Shown here piece after piece: positions 50,464 through 57,903 of a stretch of 64,000 nt of DNA; position 1 is the first letter of the stretch; each line of letters starts with the position of its first letter. Origin of the DNA: UBA1081 sp045636025 (GTDB taxonomy: Bacteria > Bacillota > Clostridia > Oscillospirales > Acutalibacteraceae); contig JAZTWP010000005.1 of the NCBI GenBank assembly GCA_045636025.1, positions 9,743 through 73,742 on the forward strand, written 5' to 3'. The notes under the pieces were generated by a model. The model had not been told where the DNA came from. It saw only the letters and a list, made by a program, of their open reading frames with translations, and searched no databases. The position numbers were made by a program, and so were the translations under genes.

Positions 50464-52353
50464 ATGGGGCAGAATGTCAGGGATGATTACAAAGTTCCGA
50501 TGTATCTTTTCCACGAGGGAAGCAATGCAAGATCATATGAATTCCTCGGTGCACACCGTGCAGATGACGGCAGAATTGTGTTCAGAGTCTGGGCTCCGAA
50601 CGCTGTTTCCGTTTCCGTAGCAGGTAGCTTCAACAACTGGTCTGAAGATGCGGCACCAATGAATCGCATCAACGATGGTGATATATGGGAAACGTATGTT
50701 GAAGGTGTCAATGTTTATGATTCATATAAATATTGCATCAGAGCAAAAAACGGCAAGACATATATGAAAGCCGATCCTTACGGTTTCCATACAGAAACCC
50801 GTCCCGATACTGCATCAAAGTTTTATGACATAAGTGTTTTTGAATGGGATGACTGTGACTGGCAGGCGGAAAAAAAGAAAAAGTCTGTTTATGCATCTCC
50901 CGTCAATATTTATGAAGTTCATGCAGGCTCATGGAGAATGCACGATGACGGTAATTTCTATTCATACCGTGATCTTGCAGATTCGGTTGTTCCTTATGTG
51001 AAAGAGATGGGATATACTCACATTGAGTTTCTTCCTCTTACCGAATATCCCTTTGACGGCTCATGGGGCTATCAGGTAACGGGTTATTTTGCTCCCACAT
51101 CAAGATACGGCACTCCCGAGGATTTTGCTTATCTTATAAACGAGTGTCACAAAAACGGTATCGGTGTTATTCTTGACTGGGTACCTGCTCATTTCCCCAA
51201 AGATGCACACGGACTCTATGAGTTTGACGGCACTCCCTGTTATGAATATGCAGATCCCCGTAAGGGTGAACATTATGAATGGGGTACAAGAGTTTTTGAC
51301 TACGGCAAAAAAGAAGTCAGAAGTTTTCTTCTTTCAAGTGCCGAATTCTGGCTCAGGGAATATCATATTGATGGTATCCGTGTTGACGCTGTTGCTTCAA
51401 TGCTTTATCTTGACTACGGCAGAGATGACGGTCAGTGGGTTTCAAACGAAAAGGGCGGCAGAGAGAATCTTGAAGCCGTTGCATTCCTGCGAAAACTCAA
51501 TGAGATTGTCTTCCGTGAACATCCCGAAGTGCTGATGATCGCAGAAGAAAGCACAGCCTGGCCTCTTGTTACAAAACCCACAGCAATCGGCGGTCTCGGT
51601 TTCAATTTCAAATGGAATATGGGCTGGATGAACGATATACTCAGATATTTCGGTCTTGACGGCTATTTCAGAAAATATAATCACGATCTTATCACATTCT
51701 CATTCTTCTACGCATTTTCAGAGAATTTCATTCTTCCGATTTCTCACGATGAAGTTGTTCACGGTAAGAAATCGCTTCTTGATAAGATGCCCGGTGAGTA
51801 TGATGATAAATTCCATTCACTCAGAGCATTCCTCGGTTATATGTATGCTCATCCCGGCAAGAAACTTCTCTTTATGGGACAGGAATTCGGTCAGTTTATT
51901 GAATGGGATGAAAAGAAGCAGCTTGACTGGTTCCTGCTTGATTATGATGCTCATAAGAATCTGCAGAAATACACAAAGGCTCTTAATCATTTTTATAAAG
52001 ATAATTCTCCTCTCTGGGAGATTGACTATTCCTGGGAAGGCTTCAAGTGGCTTGTAAGTGATGACTGTGACAATTCGGTTATCGCATTCCAGAGAACAGA
52101 TGAAAAAGGCGAGTCTGTTATTGCAGTATGCAACTTTACAAATGTTCAGCGTGATTCATACAAAATCGGTGTTCCCGATAAAGGCACATATGATGTTGTT
52201 TTCAATTCCGACAGCAAAGAGTTCGGAGGCAAGGGTGTAAGCAAAAAACGTGTTTACAGAACAAAGAAACAGCCTATGCACGGTATGGAGCACAGCATAG
52301 ATATGACTCTCCCCCCGCTTTCGACAATTTATCTTAAGTACAGAAGTGTATAA
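50464..52353 (+). CDS. glgB: 1,4-alpha-glucan (glycogen) branching enzyme
   Basis: A 629-residue GH13 enzyme that makes alpha-1,6 branches in glycogen. A CBM48 domain lies at about 25-120 ('VFRVWAPNAVSVSVAGSFNN'). The GH13 barrel contains 'GVILDWVPAHFP', nucleophile D308 ('GIRVDAVASML'), acid/base E361 ('MIAEEST') and D429 ('ISHDEVVHGKKSLL'), followed by a C-terminal beta domain ending 'PPLSTIYLKY'. This is the shorter GlgB form without the extra N1 domain of E. coli. AAAGGAG precedes the ATG. glgC and glgD follow. Confidence 0.96.
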   Translation: MGQNVRDDYKVPMYLFHEGSNARSYEFLGAHRADDGRIVFRVWAPNAVSVSVAGSFNNWSEDAAPMNRINDGDIWETYVEGVNVYDSYKYCIRAKNGKTYMKADPYGFHTETRPDTASKFYDISVFEWDDCDWQAEKKKKSVYASPVNIYEVHAGSWRMHDDGNFYSYRDLADSVVPYVKEMGYTHIEFLPLTEYPFDGSWGYQVTGYFAPTSRYGTPEDFAYLINECHKNGIGVILDWVPAHFPKDAHGLYEFDGTPCYEYADPRKGEHYEWGTRVFDYGKKEVRSFLLSSAEFWLREYHIDGIRVDAVASMLYLDYGRDDGQWVSNEKGGRENLEAVAFLRKLNEIVFREHPEVLMIAEESTAWPLVTKPTAIGGLGFNFKWNMGWMNDILRYFGLDGYFRKYNHDLITFSFFYAFSENFILPISHDEVVHGKKSLLDKMPGEYDDKFHSLRAFLGYMYAHPGKKLLFMGQEFGQFIEWDEKKQLDWFLLDYDAHKNLQKYTKALNHFYKDNSPLWEIDYSWEGFKWLVSDDCDNSVIAFQRTDEKGESVIAVCNFTNVQRDSYKIGVPDKGTYDVVFNSDSKEFGGKGVSKKRVYRTKKQPMHGMEHSIDMTLPPLSTIYLKYRSV

Positions 52354-52357
52354 TATA

Positions 52358-52390
52358 ATGCACAATGTACAATGCATAATGCACAATTAT
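52358..52390. repeat. Short iterated ATGCACAAT-type repeat
   Basis: Between glgB and glgC the motifs ATGCACAATGTAC, AATGCATAATGCACAAT recur in near-tandem form, followed by a second AT-rich palindromic stretch. This resembles small dispersed intergenic repeats of Clostridia; no coding potential. Confidence 0.4.
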
Positions 52391-52440
52391 ATTTTTTGTA
52401 AATTGTTAATTGTATATATTATAAGAAAGGATTGATTATT

Positions 52441-53661
52441 ATGGCAAGAAAAACAGAATGTCTGGCTATGCTTCTTGCAGGCGGACAGGGCAGCAGACTG
52501 GGTGTCCTTACAAAAAATGTAGCAAAACCTGCTGTTCCTTACGGAGGTAAATATCGTATCATCGATTTCCCTCTTTCAAACTGTATTAACTCAGGTATCG
52601 ATACTGTCGGTGTTCTTACACAGTATCAGCCTCTTGAACTCAATGATTATATCGGCAACGGTCAGGCTTGGGACCTTGACAGAGCAAACGGCGGTGTGCA
52701 CATTCTTTCTCCCTATCAGCAGATTCAGGGTACTGATTGGTACAGAGGTACAGCAAATGCAATTTATCAGAACATAAATTTCATTGACAGATACAACCCT
52801 GAATATGTAGCAGTCCTTTCAGGTGACCATATCTACAAAATGGATTATGCAAAGATGCTTAAATACCATAAGGAAAAGGGTGCAGCATGTACAATCGCTA
52901 TGCTTGAAGTGCCCTGGGAAGAAGCATCAAGATTCGGTCTTATGTTTGTAGATGATGACGGAAAAATCACTGCTTTTGAAGAAAAACCCAAGAATCCCAA
53001 GAGCAATAAGGCTTCAATGGGTGTTTATATGTTCACATGGAGCAAACTCCGTGAATACCTCATTGCTGACGAAGCAAAAGAAGGCTCATCAAACGACTTC
53101 GGTAAAGACGTGATCCCTGCAATGCACAACGCAGGTGAAGTTATGGTTGCATTCCCCTTTGACGGCTACTGGAAAGACGTTGGAACAATCGACAGCCTCT
53201 GGGAAGCTAACCTTGACCTTCTCAATCCCGTTGCAAATATCGACCTTTCAGACAAGAGCTGGAAGATTTTCTCAAACAACCCCGTTACACCTCCTCAGTA
53301 TGTTGCTCCCACAGCAGAAATCCAGAATTCTCTTATCACAGGCGGCAGCCACGTTGAGGGTGAAGTTGATTATTCTGTTCTCTTCTCAAATGTTACTGTT
53401 GAAGAAGGTGCAGAGGTTAAATATTCAATCGTAATGCCCGGTGCAAAGATCGAAAAAGGCGCAAAAGTTCAGTATGCAATGATTGCTGAAAATGCTGTTG
53501 TAAAGAGCGGTGCTGTTGTCGGTGAAGATCCTCAGGATTGTGACGACAGAGCTAACTGGGGCGTAGCAGTTGTAGGACCCAACCTTACAGTAGGCGAAAA
53601 CGCAAAGGTTAAAGCTCAGACAATGGTTGTTGAAGATGTAGAAGGAGGTGCTGAAGTATGA
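52441..53661 (+). CDS. glgC: Glucose-1-phosphate adenylyltransferase
   Basis: A 406-residue enzyme making ADP-glucose from glucose-1-phosphate and ATP, the first committed step of glycogen synthesis. The nucleotidyltransferase motif 'MLLAGGQGSRLGVLTKNVAK' includes the GGxGxRL signature. 'KPAVPYGGKYRIIDFPLSNC', 'VLSGDHIYKMDY' and 'AFPFDGYWKDVGT' follow. The C-terminal left-handed beta-helix begins near residue 285 with hexapeptide repeats. ATG 52441 is preferred over TTG 52432. It overlaps glgD by 4 nt (ATGA), so the two are translationally coupled. Confidence 0.96.
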   Translation: MARKTECLAMLLAGGQGSRLGVLTKNVAKPAVPYGGKYRIIDFPLSNCINSGIDTVGVLTQYQPLELNDYIGNGQAWDLDRANGGVHILSPYQQIQGTDWYRGTANAIYQNINFIDRYNPEYVAVLSGDHIYKMDYAKMLKYHKEKGAACTIAMLEVPWEEASRFGLMFVDDDGKITAFEEKPKNPKSNKASMGVYMFTWSKLREYLIADEAKEGSSNDFGKDVIPAMHNAGEVMVAFPFDGYWKDVGTIDSLWEANLDLLNPVANIDLSDKSWKIFSNNPVTPPQYVAPTAEIQNSLITGGSHVEGEVDYSVLFSNVTVEEGAEVKYSIVMPGAKIEKGAKVQYAMIAENAVVKSGAVVGEDPQDCDDRANWGVAVVGPNLTVGENAKVKAQTMVVEDVEGGAEV

Positions 53662-54773
53662 GAGGCAAAAATGTTTTAGGTATTCTCTATTCAGACGCAT
53701 ATAATGAATCTATCAGTGAGCTTACAGCACTGAGAACTGCAGGTTCCGTTCCTTTCGGCGGCAGATATCGTTTTATTGATTTCCCCCTTTCAAATATGGT
53801 TAACAGCGGTATTATCAAAGTTGGTGTTATTGCAAAGAGCAACTACCGTTCACTTATGGACCATGTAGGTTCAGGTAAATCATGGGATCTTTCAAGAAAG
53901 AATGCAGGTCTTTTCATTCTTCCTCCCTATAATTTCGGCGGCGGCAAATATTCAGGCAGACTTGAAGCACTCCGCAACACAATGGACTTCATCCAGGCAT
54001 CAAAAGAAGAATATGTTCTTCTCTGCGATACAAATATCATCTGCAATATGGATTTCCGCAAACTGCTTGATTTCCATACTGCAAAGGAAGCAGACATCAC
54101 AATCTGCTTTAAGAACGGCAAGTATCCTCAGCTTGCAAATCTTATGCAGTTCACTCCCGAAGCAGACGGCAGAATCACAGCAATGGCTGTTCCTCCCCAG
54201 GCATCAGAAGGCGAAGGCACATACGGTGTTAATATCATCGTTATGAAGAAGTCACTTCTTGAAAGAATGGTTATGCAGGCAACAGCAGGCGATTATGATA
54301 TCTTTGAAAAAGAAGTCATTATGAAAAACCTTGATAAGCTCAATGTTTACGGTTATGAAATCGATACATACTGCTCAGTAATCGACTCAATGCAGACTTA
54401 TTACGAAACAACTCTCGATCTTCTTGATCCCGCAATCAGTGCGCAGGTGTTTGACAGATCAAATCCCGTTTACACAAAGGTTCACGATGATATGCCCGCA
54501 ACTTACGGCATCGGTTCAAAGGCAAAGAACTGTGTTCTTGCAGATGGCTGTAAAATCGAGGGCGAAGTTGAAAACTCTGTACTCTTCAGAGGTGTTCACG
54601 TTGCAAAGGGTGCAGTTGTAAAGAATTCAGTTATTATGCAGTCCTGCTACATCGGTGAAGATGCAAATCTCAACTGCGTAATTATGGATAAAAACGGTGT
54701 CATCAGACCAAGAAAGTCAATTTCAGGCGACACAACATATCCTATTTATATAGGAAAGAACATTACTATTTAA
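53658..54773 (+). CDS. glgD: Glucose-1-phosphate adenylyltransferase, GlgD subunit
   Basis: A 371-residue GlgC paralogue. The N-terminal catalytic signature GGxGxRL is absent ('ALRTAGSVPFGGRYRFIDFP' follows directly), as is typical of GlgD, which acts as a regulatory or stabilising subunit in a GlgC-GlgD heteromer. 'FPLSNMVNSGI', 'GSGKSWDL' and the C-terminal hexapeptide beta-helix ('SVLFRGVHVAKGAVVKNSVI') are present. ATGA overlap with glgC. Transcription of the glg operon ends near here and a new promoter serves parB. Confidence 0.94.
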   Translation: MRGKNVLGILYSDAYNESISELTALRTAGSVPFGGRYRFIDFPLSNMVNSGIIKVGVIAKSNYRSLMDHVGSGKSWDLSRKNAGLFILPPYNFGGGKYSGRLEALRNTMDFIQASKEEYVLLCDTNIICNMDFRKLLDFHTAKEADITICFKNGKYPQLANLMQFTPEADGRITAMAVPPQASEGEGTYGVNIIVMKKSLLERMVMQATAGDYDIFEKEVIMKNLDKLNVYGYEIDTYCSVIDSMQTYYETTLDLLDPAISAQVFDRSNPVYTKVHDDMPATYGIGSKAKNCVLADGCKIEGEVENSVLFRGVHVAKGAVVKNSVIMQSCYIGEDANLNCVIMDKNGVIRPRKSISGDTTYPIYIGKNITI

Positions 54774-54776
54774 TAA

Positions 54777-54805
54777 TTGACATTATTAAATCTTTAATGT
54801 ATAAT
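54777..54805 (+). promoter_or_regulatory. Consensus sigma-A promoter of parB
   Basis: Perfect TTGACA (54777-54782), 17-nt spacer and perfect TATAAT (54800-54805), only 3 nt after the glgD stop. Confidence 0.85.
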
Positions 54806-54824
54806 AAATCGGCATTTAATTTGC

Positions 54825-54846
54825 GGCGGGATGCTATCATCCCGCC
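54825..54846 (+). promoter_or_regulatory. GC-rich hairpin in the parB leader
   Basis: GGCGGGATG (54825-54833), CTAT loop, CATCCCGCC (54838-54846): a perfect 9-bp stem without a T-run. It lies in the predicted 5' leader of parB. It may be the 3' end of the glg transcript or a leader regulatory element. Confidence 0.6.
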
Positions 54847-54883
54847 ATACAATCTTTAATCGTAATGTGGGAGGGATAGAAAA

Positions 54884-55744
54884 ATGGCATCCAAAAAAGG
54901 CGGACTCGGTAAAGGTTTTGATGCTCTTTTTGCAGATAATTCCGTTGAAGAAGTTGATTCATCATCAGGTGTTATAAAGCTGAGACTTCACGATATCGAG
55001 CCTAACAAAAGCCAGCCAAGACAGATTTTTGACGATGATGCACTTTCTGAACTTGCAGACAGCATCAGAGAACACGGTGTTCTTCAGCCGCTTATTGTCA
55101 GACCTCTTGCAGACGGTTCATATCAGCTTGTTGCAGGTGAAAGACGTTGGAGAGCGTCAAGACTTGCAGGTCTTTCAGAAGTACCCGTTATTGTAAAGAC
55201 TCTTACGGATTCAGAAGTTGCCGTTATAGCGCTTATTGAAAATCTTCAGAGAGAAGACCTGAACCCCATTGAAGAGGCTGAAGGTATCAGCAGACTTATT
55301 GAGGAATACTCATTCACTCAGGAGCAGGCGGCAGACAAGCTCGGCAAATCCCGTTCGGCAGTTACAAATACTCTTCGTCTTATGTCATTACCTGAAAAGG
55401 TAAGAGGACTCGTCTGTGATGATTTTCTCACAGCAGGTCACGCAAGAGCATTGCTCGGACTTCAGGACAAGGGTATCATTGAAGAAATTGCCGATGAAGT
55501 TATTGCAAAAAAACTCTCTGTCCGTGAAACAGAAAAACTCGTCAAGCAGATGAATGCTTTTTCTGAAAAAGCACCTAAAAAGATAAAGAGAAGAGACACT
55601 TATTATGATGAAGTGGAGCTTTCATTGTCAGATATTCTCGGCAGAAAAGTAGTTGTAAAGGAATCGGGTAAAGGCGGCAAGGTTGAATTTGAATTCTTTG
55701 ATAAAGAAGACCTTGGAAAGCTTGCTAAATTATTCGAGGAATAA
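54884..55744 (+). CDS. parB: Chromosome-partitioning protein ParB/Spo0J
   Basis: A 286-residue protein. N-terminal 'KKGGLGKGFDALF'; ParB/Srx nuclease-fold domain with 'IEPNKSQPRQIFDDDALSEL', 'HGVLQPLIVRP' and the CTP-binding 'VAGERRWRASRLAG'; 'ALIENLQREDLNPIEEAEGI'; helix-turn-helix 'FTQEQAADKLGKSRSAVTNT'; C-terminal dimerisation domain. It binds parS sites, loads SMC and drives origin segregation; in spore formers it also affects sporulation. No parA is adjacent. GGAGGG precedes the ATG. Its presence suggests, but does not prove, origin-proximal location. Confidence 0.95.
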   Translation: MASKKGGLGKGFDALFADNSVEEVDSSSGVIKLRLHDIEPNKSQPRQIFDDDALSELADSIREHGVLQPLIVRPLADGSYQLVAGERRWRASRLAGLSEVPVIVKTLTDSEVAVIALIENLQREDLNPIEEAEGISRLIEEYSFTQEQAADKLGKSRSAVTNTLRLMSLPEKVRGLVCDDFLTAGHARALLGLQDKGIIEEIADEVIAKKLSVRETEKLVKQMNAFSEKAPKKIKRRDTYYDEVELSLSDILGRKVVVKESGKGGKVEFEFFDKEDLGKLAKLFEE

Positions 55745-55759
55745 GGAGTATAAAGAAAA

Positions 55760-57043
55760 ATGATTGATATTAAATTTTTAAGAGAAAATCCTGATGTTGT
55801 AAGAGAAAACATCAAGAAAAAATTTCAGGACAGCAAACTTCCTCTTGTTGATGAAGTAATCGCTCTCGACAAAGAATACAGAGAAAACAAGACTAATGCT
55901 GACAACCTCAGAGCATCAAGAAACAAGATTTCAAAGCAGATCGGTATGCTTATGGCTCAGGGTAAGAAAGATGAAGCTGAAGAAGTAAAGAAGCTTGTTG
56001 CACAGCAGGCAGAAGAACTTGCTGCTTGTGAAGCTAACGAAGCTGACCTTTCAGAAAAAATCAAGAAGATTATGATGATCATTCCCAACATCATCGATCC
56101 CAGCGTTCCCGTCGGTAAAGATGACTCAGAGAATGTGGAAGTTCAGAAGTACGGTGAACCCGTAACTCCCGATTTTGAAGTTCCTTATCATACAGATATT
56201 ATGGAAAGATTCTGCGGTATCGACCTTGACTCTGCAAGACGTGTTGCAGGTAACGGTTTTTATTACCTTATGGGTGACATCGCAAGACTTCACTCTGCAG
56301 TTATCTCTTATGCAAGAGATTTTATGATTGACAGAGGCTTCACATATGTTGTTCCTCCCTTTATGATTCGTGCAGACGTTGTTACCGGCGTTATGAGCTT
56401 TGCAGAAATGGAAGCTATGATGTACAAGATCGAAGGCGAAGACCTTTACCTCATCGGTACAAGTGAACATTCAATGATCGGTAAGTTCATTGATCAGATG
56501 ATTCCCGAAGAACAGCTTCCTCTCACACTCACAAGCTATTCACCCTGCTTCCGTAAGGAAAAGGGCGCTCACGGTATCGAAGAAAGAGGCGTTTACAGAA
56601 TCCATCAGTTCGAGAAGCAGGAAATGGTTGTTGTATGTAAGCCTGAAGAAAGCCCCAAGTGGTTTGATGTTCTCTGGCAGAATACAGTTGACCTCTTCCG
56701 TTCACTCGATATCCCCGTAAGAACTCTTGAATGTTGCTCAGGCGACCTTGCAGACCTTAAGGTTAAGTCAATTGACGTTGAAGCATGGTCACCCAGACAG
56801 CAGAAGTATTTCGAAGTAGGTTCATGTTCAAACCTCGGTGATGCTCAGGCAAGAAGACTTTCAATCAGAGTAAAGGGCAAGGAAAAATATCTTGCTCACA
56901 CTCTCAATAATACAGTTGTTGCTCCTCCAAGAATGCTTATTGCATTCCTTGAAAACAACCTCAATGCTGACGGCAGCGTGAACATTCCTGTTGCTCTCAG
57001 ACCTTATATGGGCGGCGCAGAAAAAATCGTTCCCAAAAACTGA
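55760..57043 (+). CDS. serS: Seryl-tRNA synthetase
   Basis: A 427-residue class II synthetase charging tRNA-Ser. The N-terminal antiparallel coiled-coil tRNA-binding arm is at about 1-110 ('IDIKFLRENPDVVRENIKKK'). The catalytic core has motif 2 'SPCFRKEKGAHGIEERGVYR' and 'HQFEKQEM', the 'TSEHSMIG' ATP-site region, and motif 3 'NNTVVAPPRMLIAFLENN'. Full length. 15 nt after parB, so co-transcribed. Followed by a strong terminator. Confidence 0.97.
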   Translation: MIDIKFLRENPDVVRENIKKKFQDSKLPLVDEVIALDKEYRENKTNADNLRASRNKISKQIGMLMAQGKKDEAEEVKKLVAQQAEELAACEANEADLSEKIKKIMMIIPNIIDPSVPVGKDDSENVEVQKYGEPVTPDFEVPYHTDIMERFCGIDLDSARRVAGNGFYYLMGDIARLHSAVISYARDFMIDRGFTYVVPPFMIRADVVTGVMSFAEMEAMMYKIEGEDLYLIGTSEHSMIGKFIDQMIPEEQLPLTLTSYSPCFRKEKGAHGIEERGVYRIHQFEKQEMVVVCKPEESPKWFDVLWQNTVDLFRSLDIPVRTLECCSGDLADLKVKSIDVEAWSPRQQKYFEVGSCSNLGDAQARRLSIRVKGKEKYLAHTLNNTVVAPPRMLIAFLENNLNADGSVNIPVALRPYMGGAEKIVPKN

Positions 57044-57059
57044 TAAAAGCAAAAAATAT

Positions 57060-57085
57060 ATCGGTACTGTGAAAACAGTACCGAT
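57060..57085. terminator. Terminator between serS and mgtC
   Basis: ATCGGTACTGT (57060-57070), GAAA loop, ACAGTACCGAT (57075-57085), with T-rich sequence on one side and A-rich on the other; serves both converging operons. Confidence 0.88.
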
Positions 57086-57109
57086 TTGTTTTTATGCAAA
57101 ATTAGTTTT

Positions 57110-57892
57110 TTACATCTGTGACCTTGCGGTCTTTTTAAGTGAAGCTGATGAAGCATTTGATTCATAGACTTCAACAACTTCTTCCATTCTTGCGATATCT
57201 CTCATTACTACATTGAAAGGTACACCCTTGGGAATTCTCAGGAAATAACGGCAGCAGAATTTCTTTGCTTCATCGTCATTTTCGTTGGGATTTACCGTTG
57301 TGCAGTCAAATGAAGTAACCATAACCTGCTTGCGGTCAAAGTAATCTTCAATCACAGGAAGAGCTGTATTCTTGTCTTCTGTGATAATTTCGATATATCT
57401 CATACCTCTGTGTTTGATGAATTTATCTTCAAGAGATTTGAGTGTAACGGTTGCAAAGAGAATTGCGAGCATTGCAATGATGATGATTCTGAAATAACCC
57501 ATACCGATTGCAAGACCCATACAACCGCTTATCCATACTGTTGCGGCAGTTGTGATACCTGTAACAACAGAGCCGTCTTTAGCCTTGATGATTGCACCTG
57601 CACCGATGAAACCGATACCGGACACAACGCCTGATGCGATTCGTGACATATCAACCTTTGATGATGCGTCAAGAGCTTCGTTGCCCATAAGAGAATAACA
57701 CATTTCTGCGGAAATCATTGTTGTGATTGCGGCACCGAGACAAACAAGAGCGTGAGTCTTCATACCTGCAGGGTGGTTTGCAAGTTCTCTTTCAACACCG
57801 ATACCCATACCGATGAGCACAGCCACCACAACTCTTATTACGACGTCGAGCCATGAAAGCTCACCGCCAAATAAACTCAATAAATATTCCAT
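57110..57892 (-). CDS. MgtC/SapB family membrane protein
   Basis: A 260-residue protein. The N-terminal MgtC domain has about five hydrophobic helices: 'VVVAVLIGMGIGVERE', 'HALVCLGAAITTMIS', 'RIASGVVSGIGFIGAGAIIK' (family signature) and 'VTGITTAATVWISGCMGLAI'. A ~110-residue C-terminal cytosolic ACT-like domain follows. Family members modulate Mg2+ starvation responses or F-ATPase in some bacteria; the function here is unknown. Last gene of the rlmB operon; 11 nt after the pseudo-ATPase gene. Confidence 0.88.
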   Translation of the reverse strand: MEYLLSLFGGELSWLDVVIRVVVAVLIGMGIGVERELANHPAGMKTHALVCLGAAITTMISAEMCYSLMGNEALDASSKVDMSRIASGVVSGIGFIGAGAIIKAKDGSVVTGITTAATVWISGCMGLAIGMGYFRIIIIAMLAILFATVTLKSLEDKFIKHRGMRYIEIITEDKNTALPVIEDYFDRKQVMVTSFDCTTVNPNENDDEAKKFCCRYFLRIPKGVPFNVVMRDIARMEEVVEVYESNASSASLKKTARSQM

Positions 57893-57903
57893 TCATTATC
57901 CTC

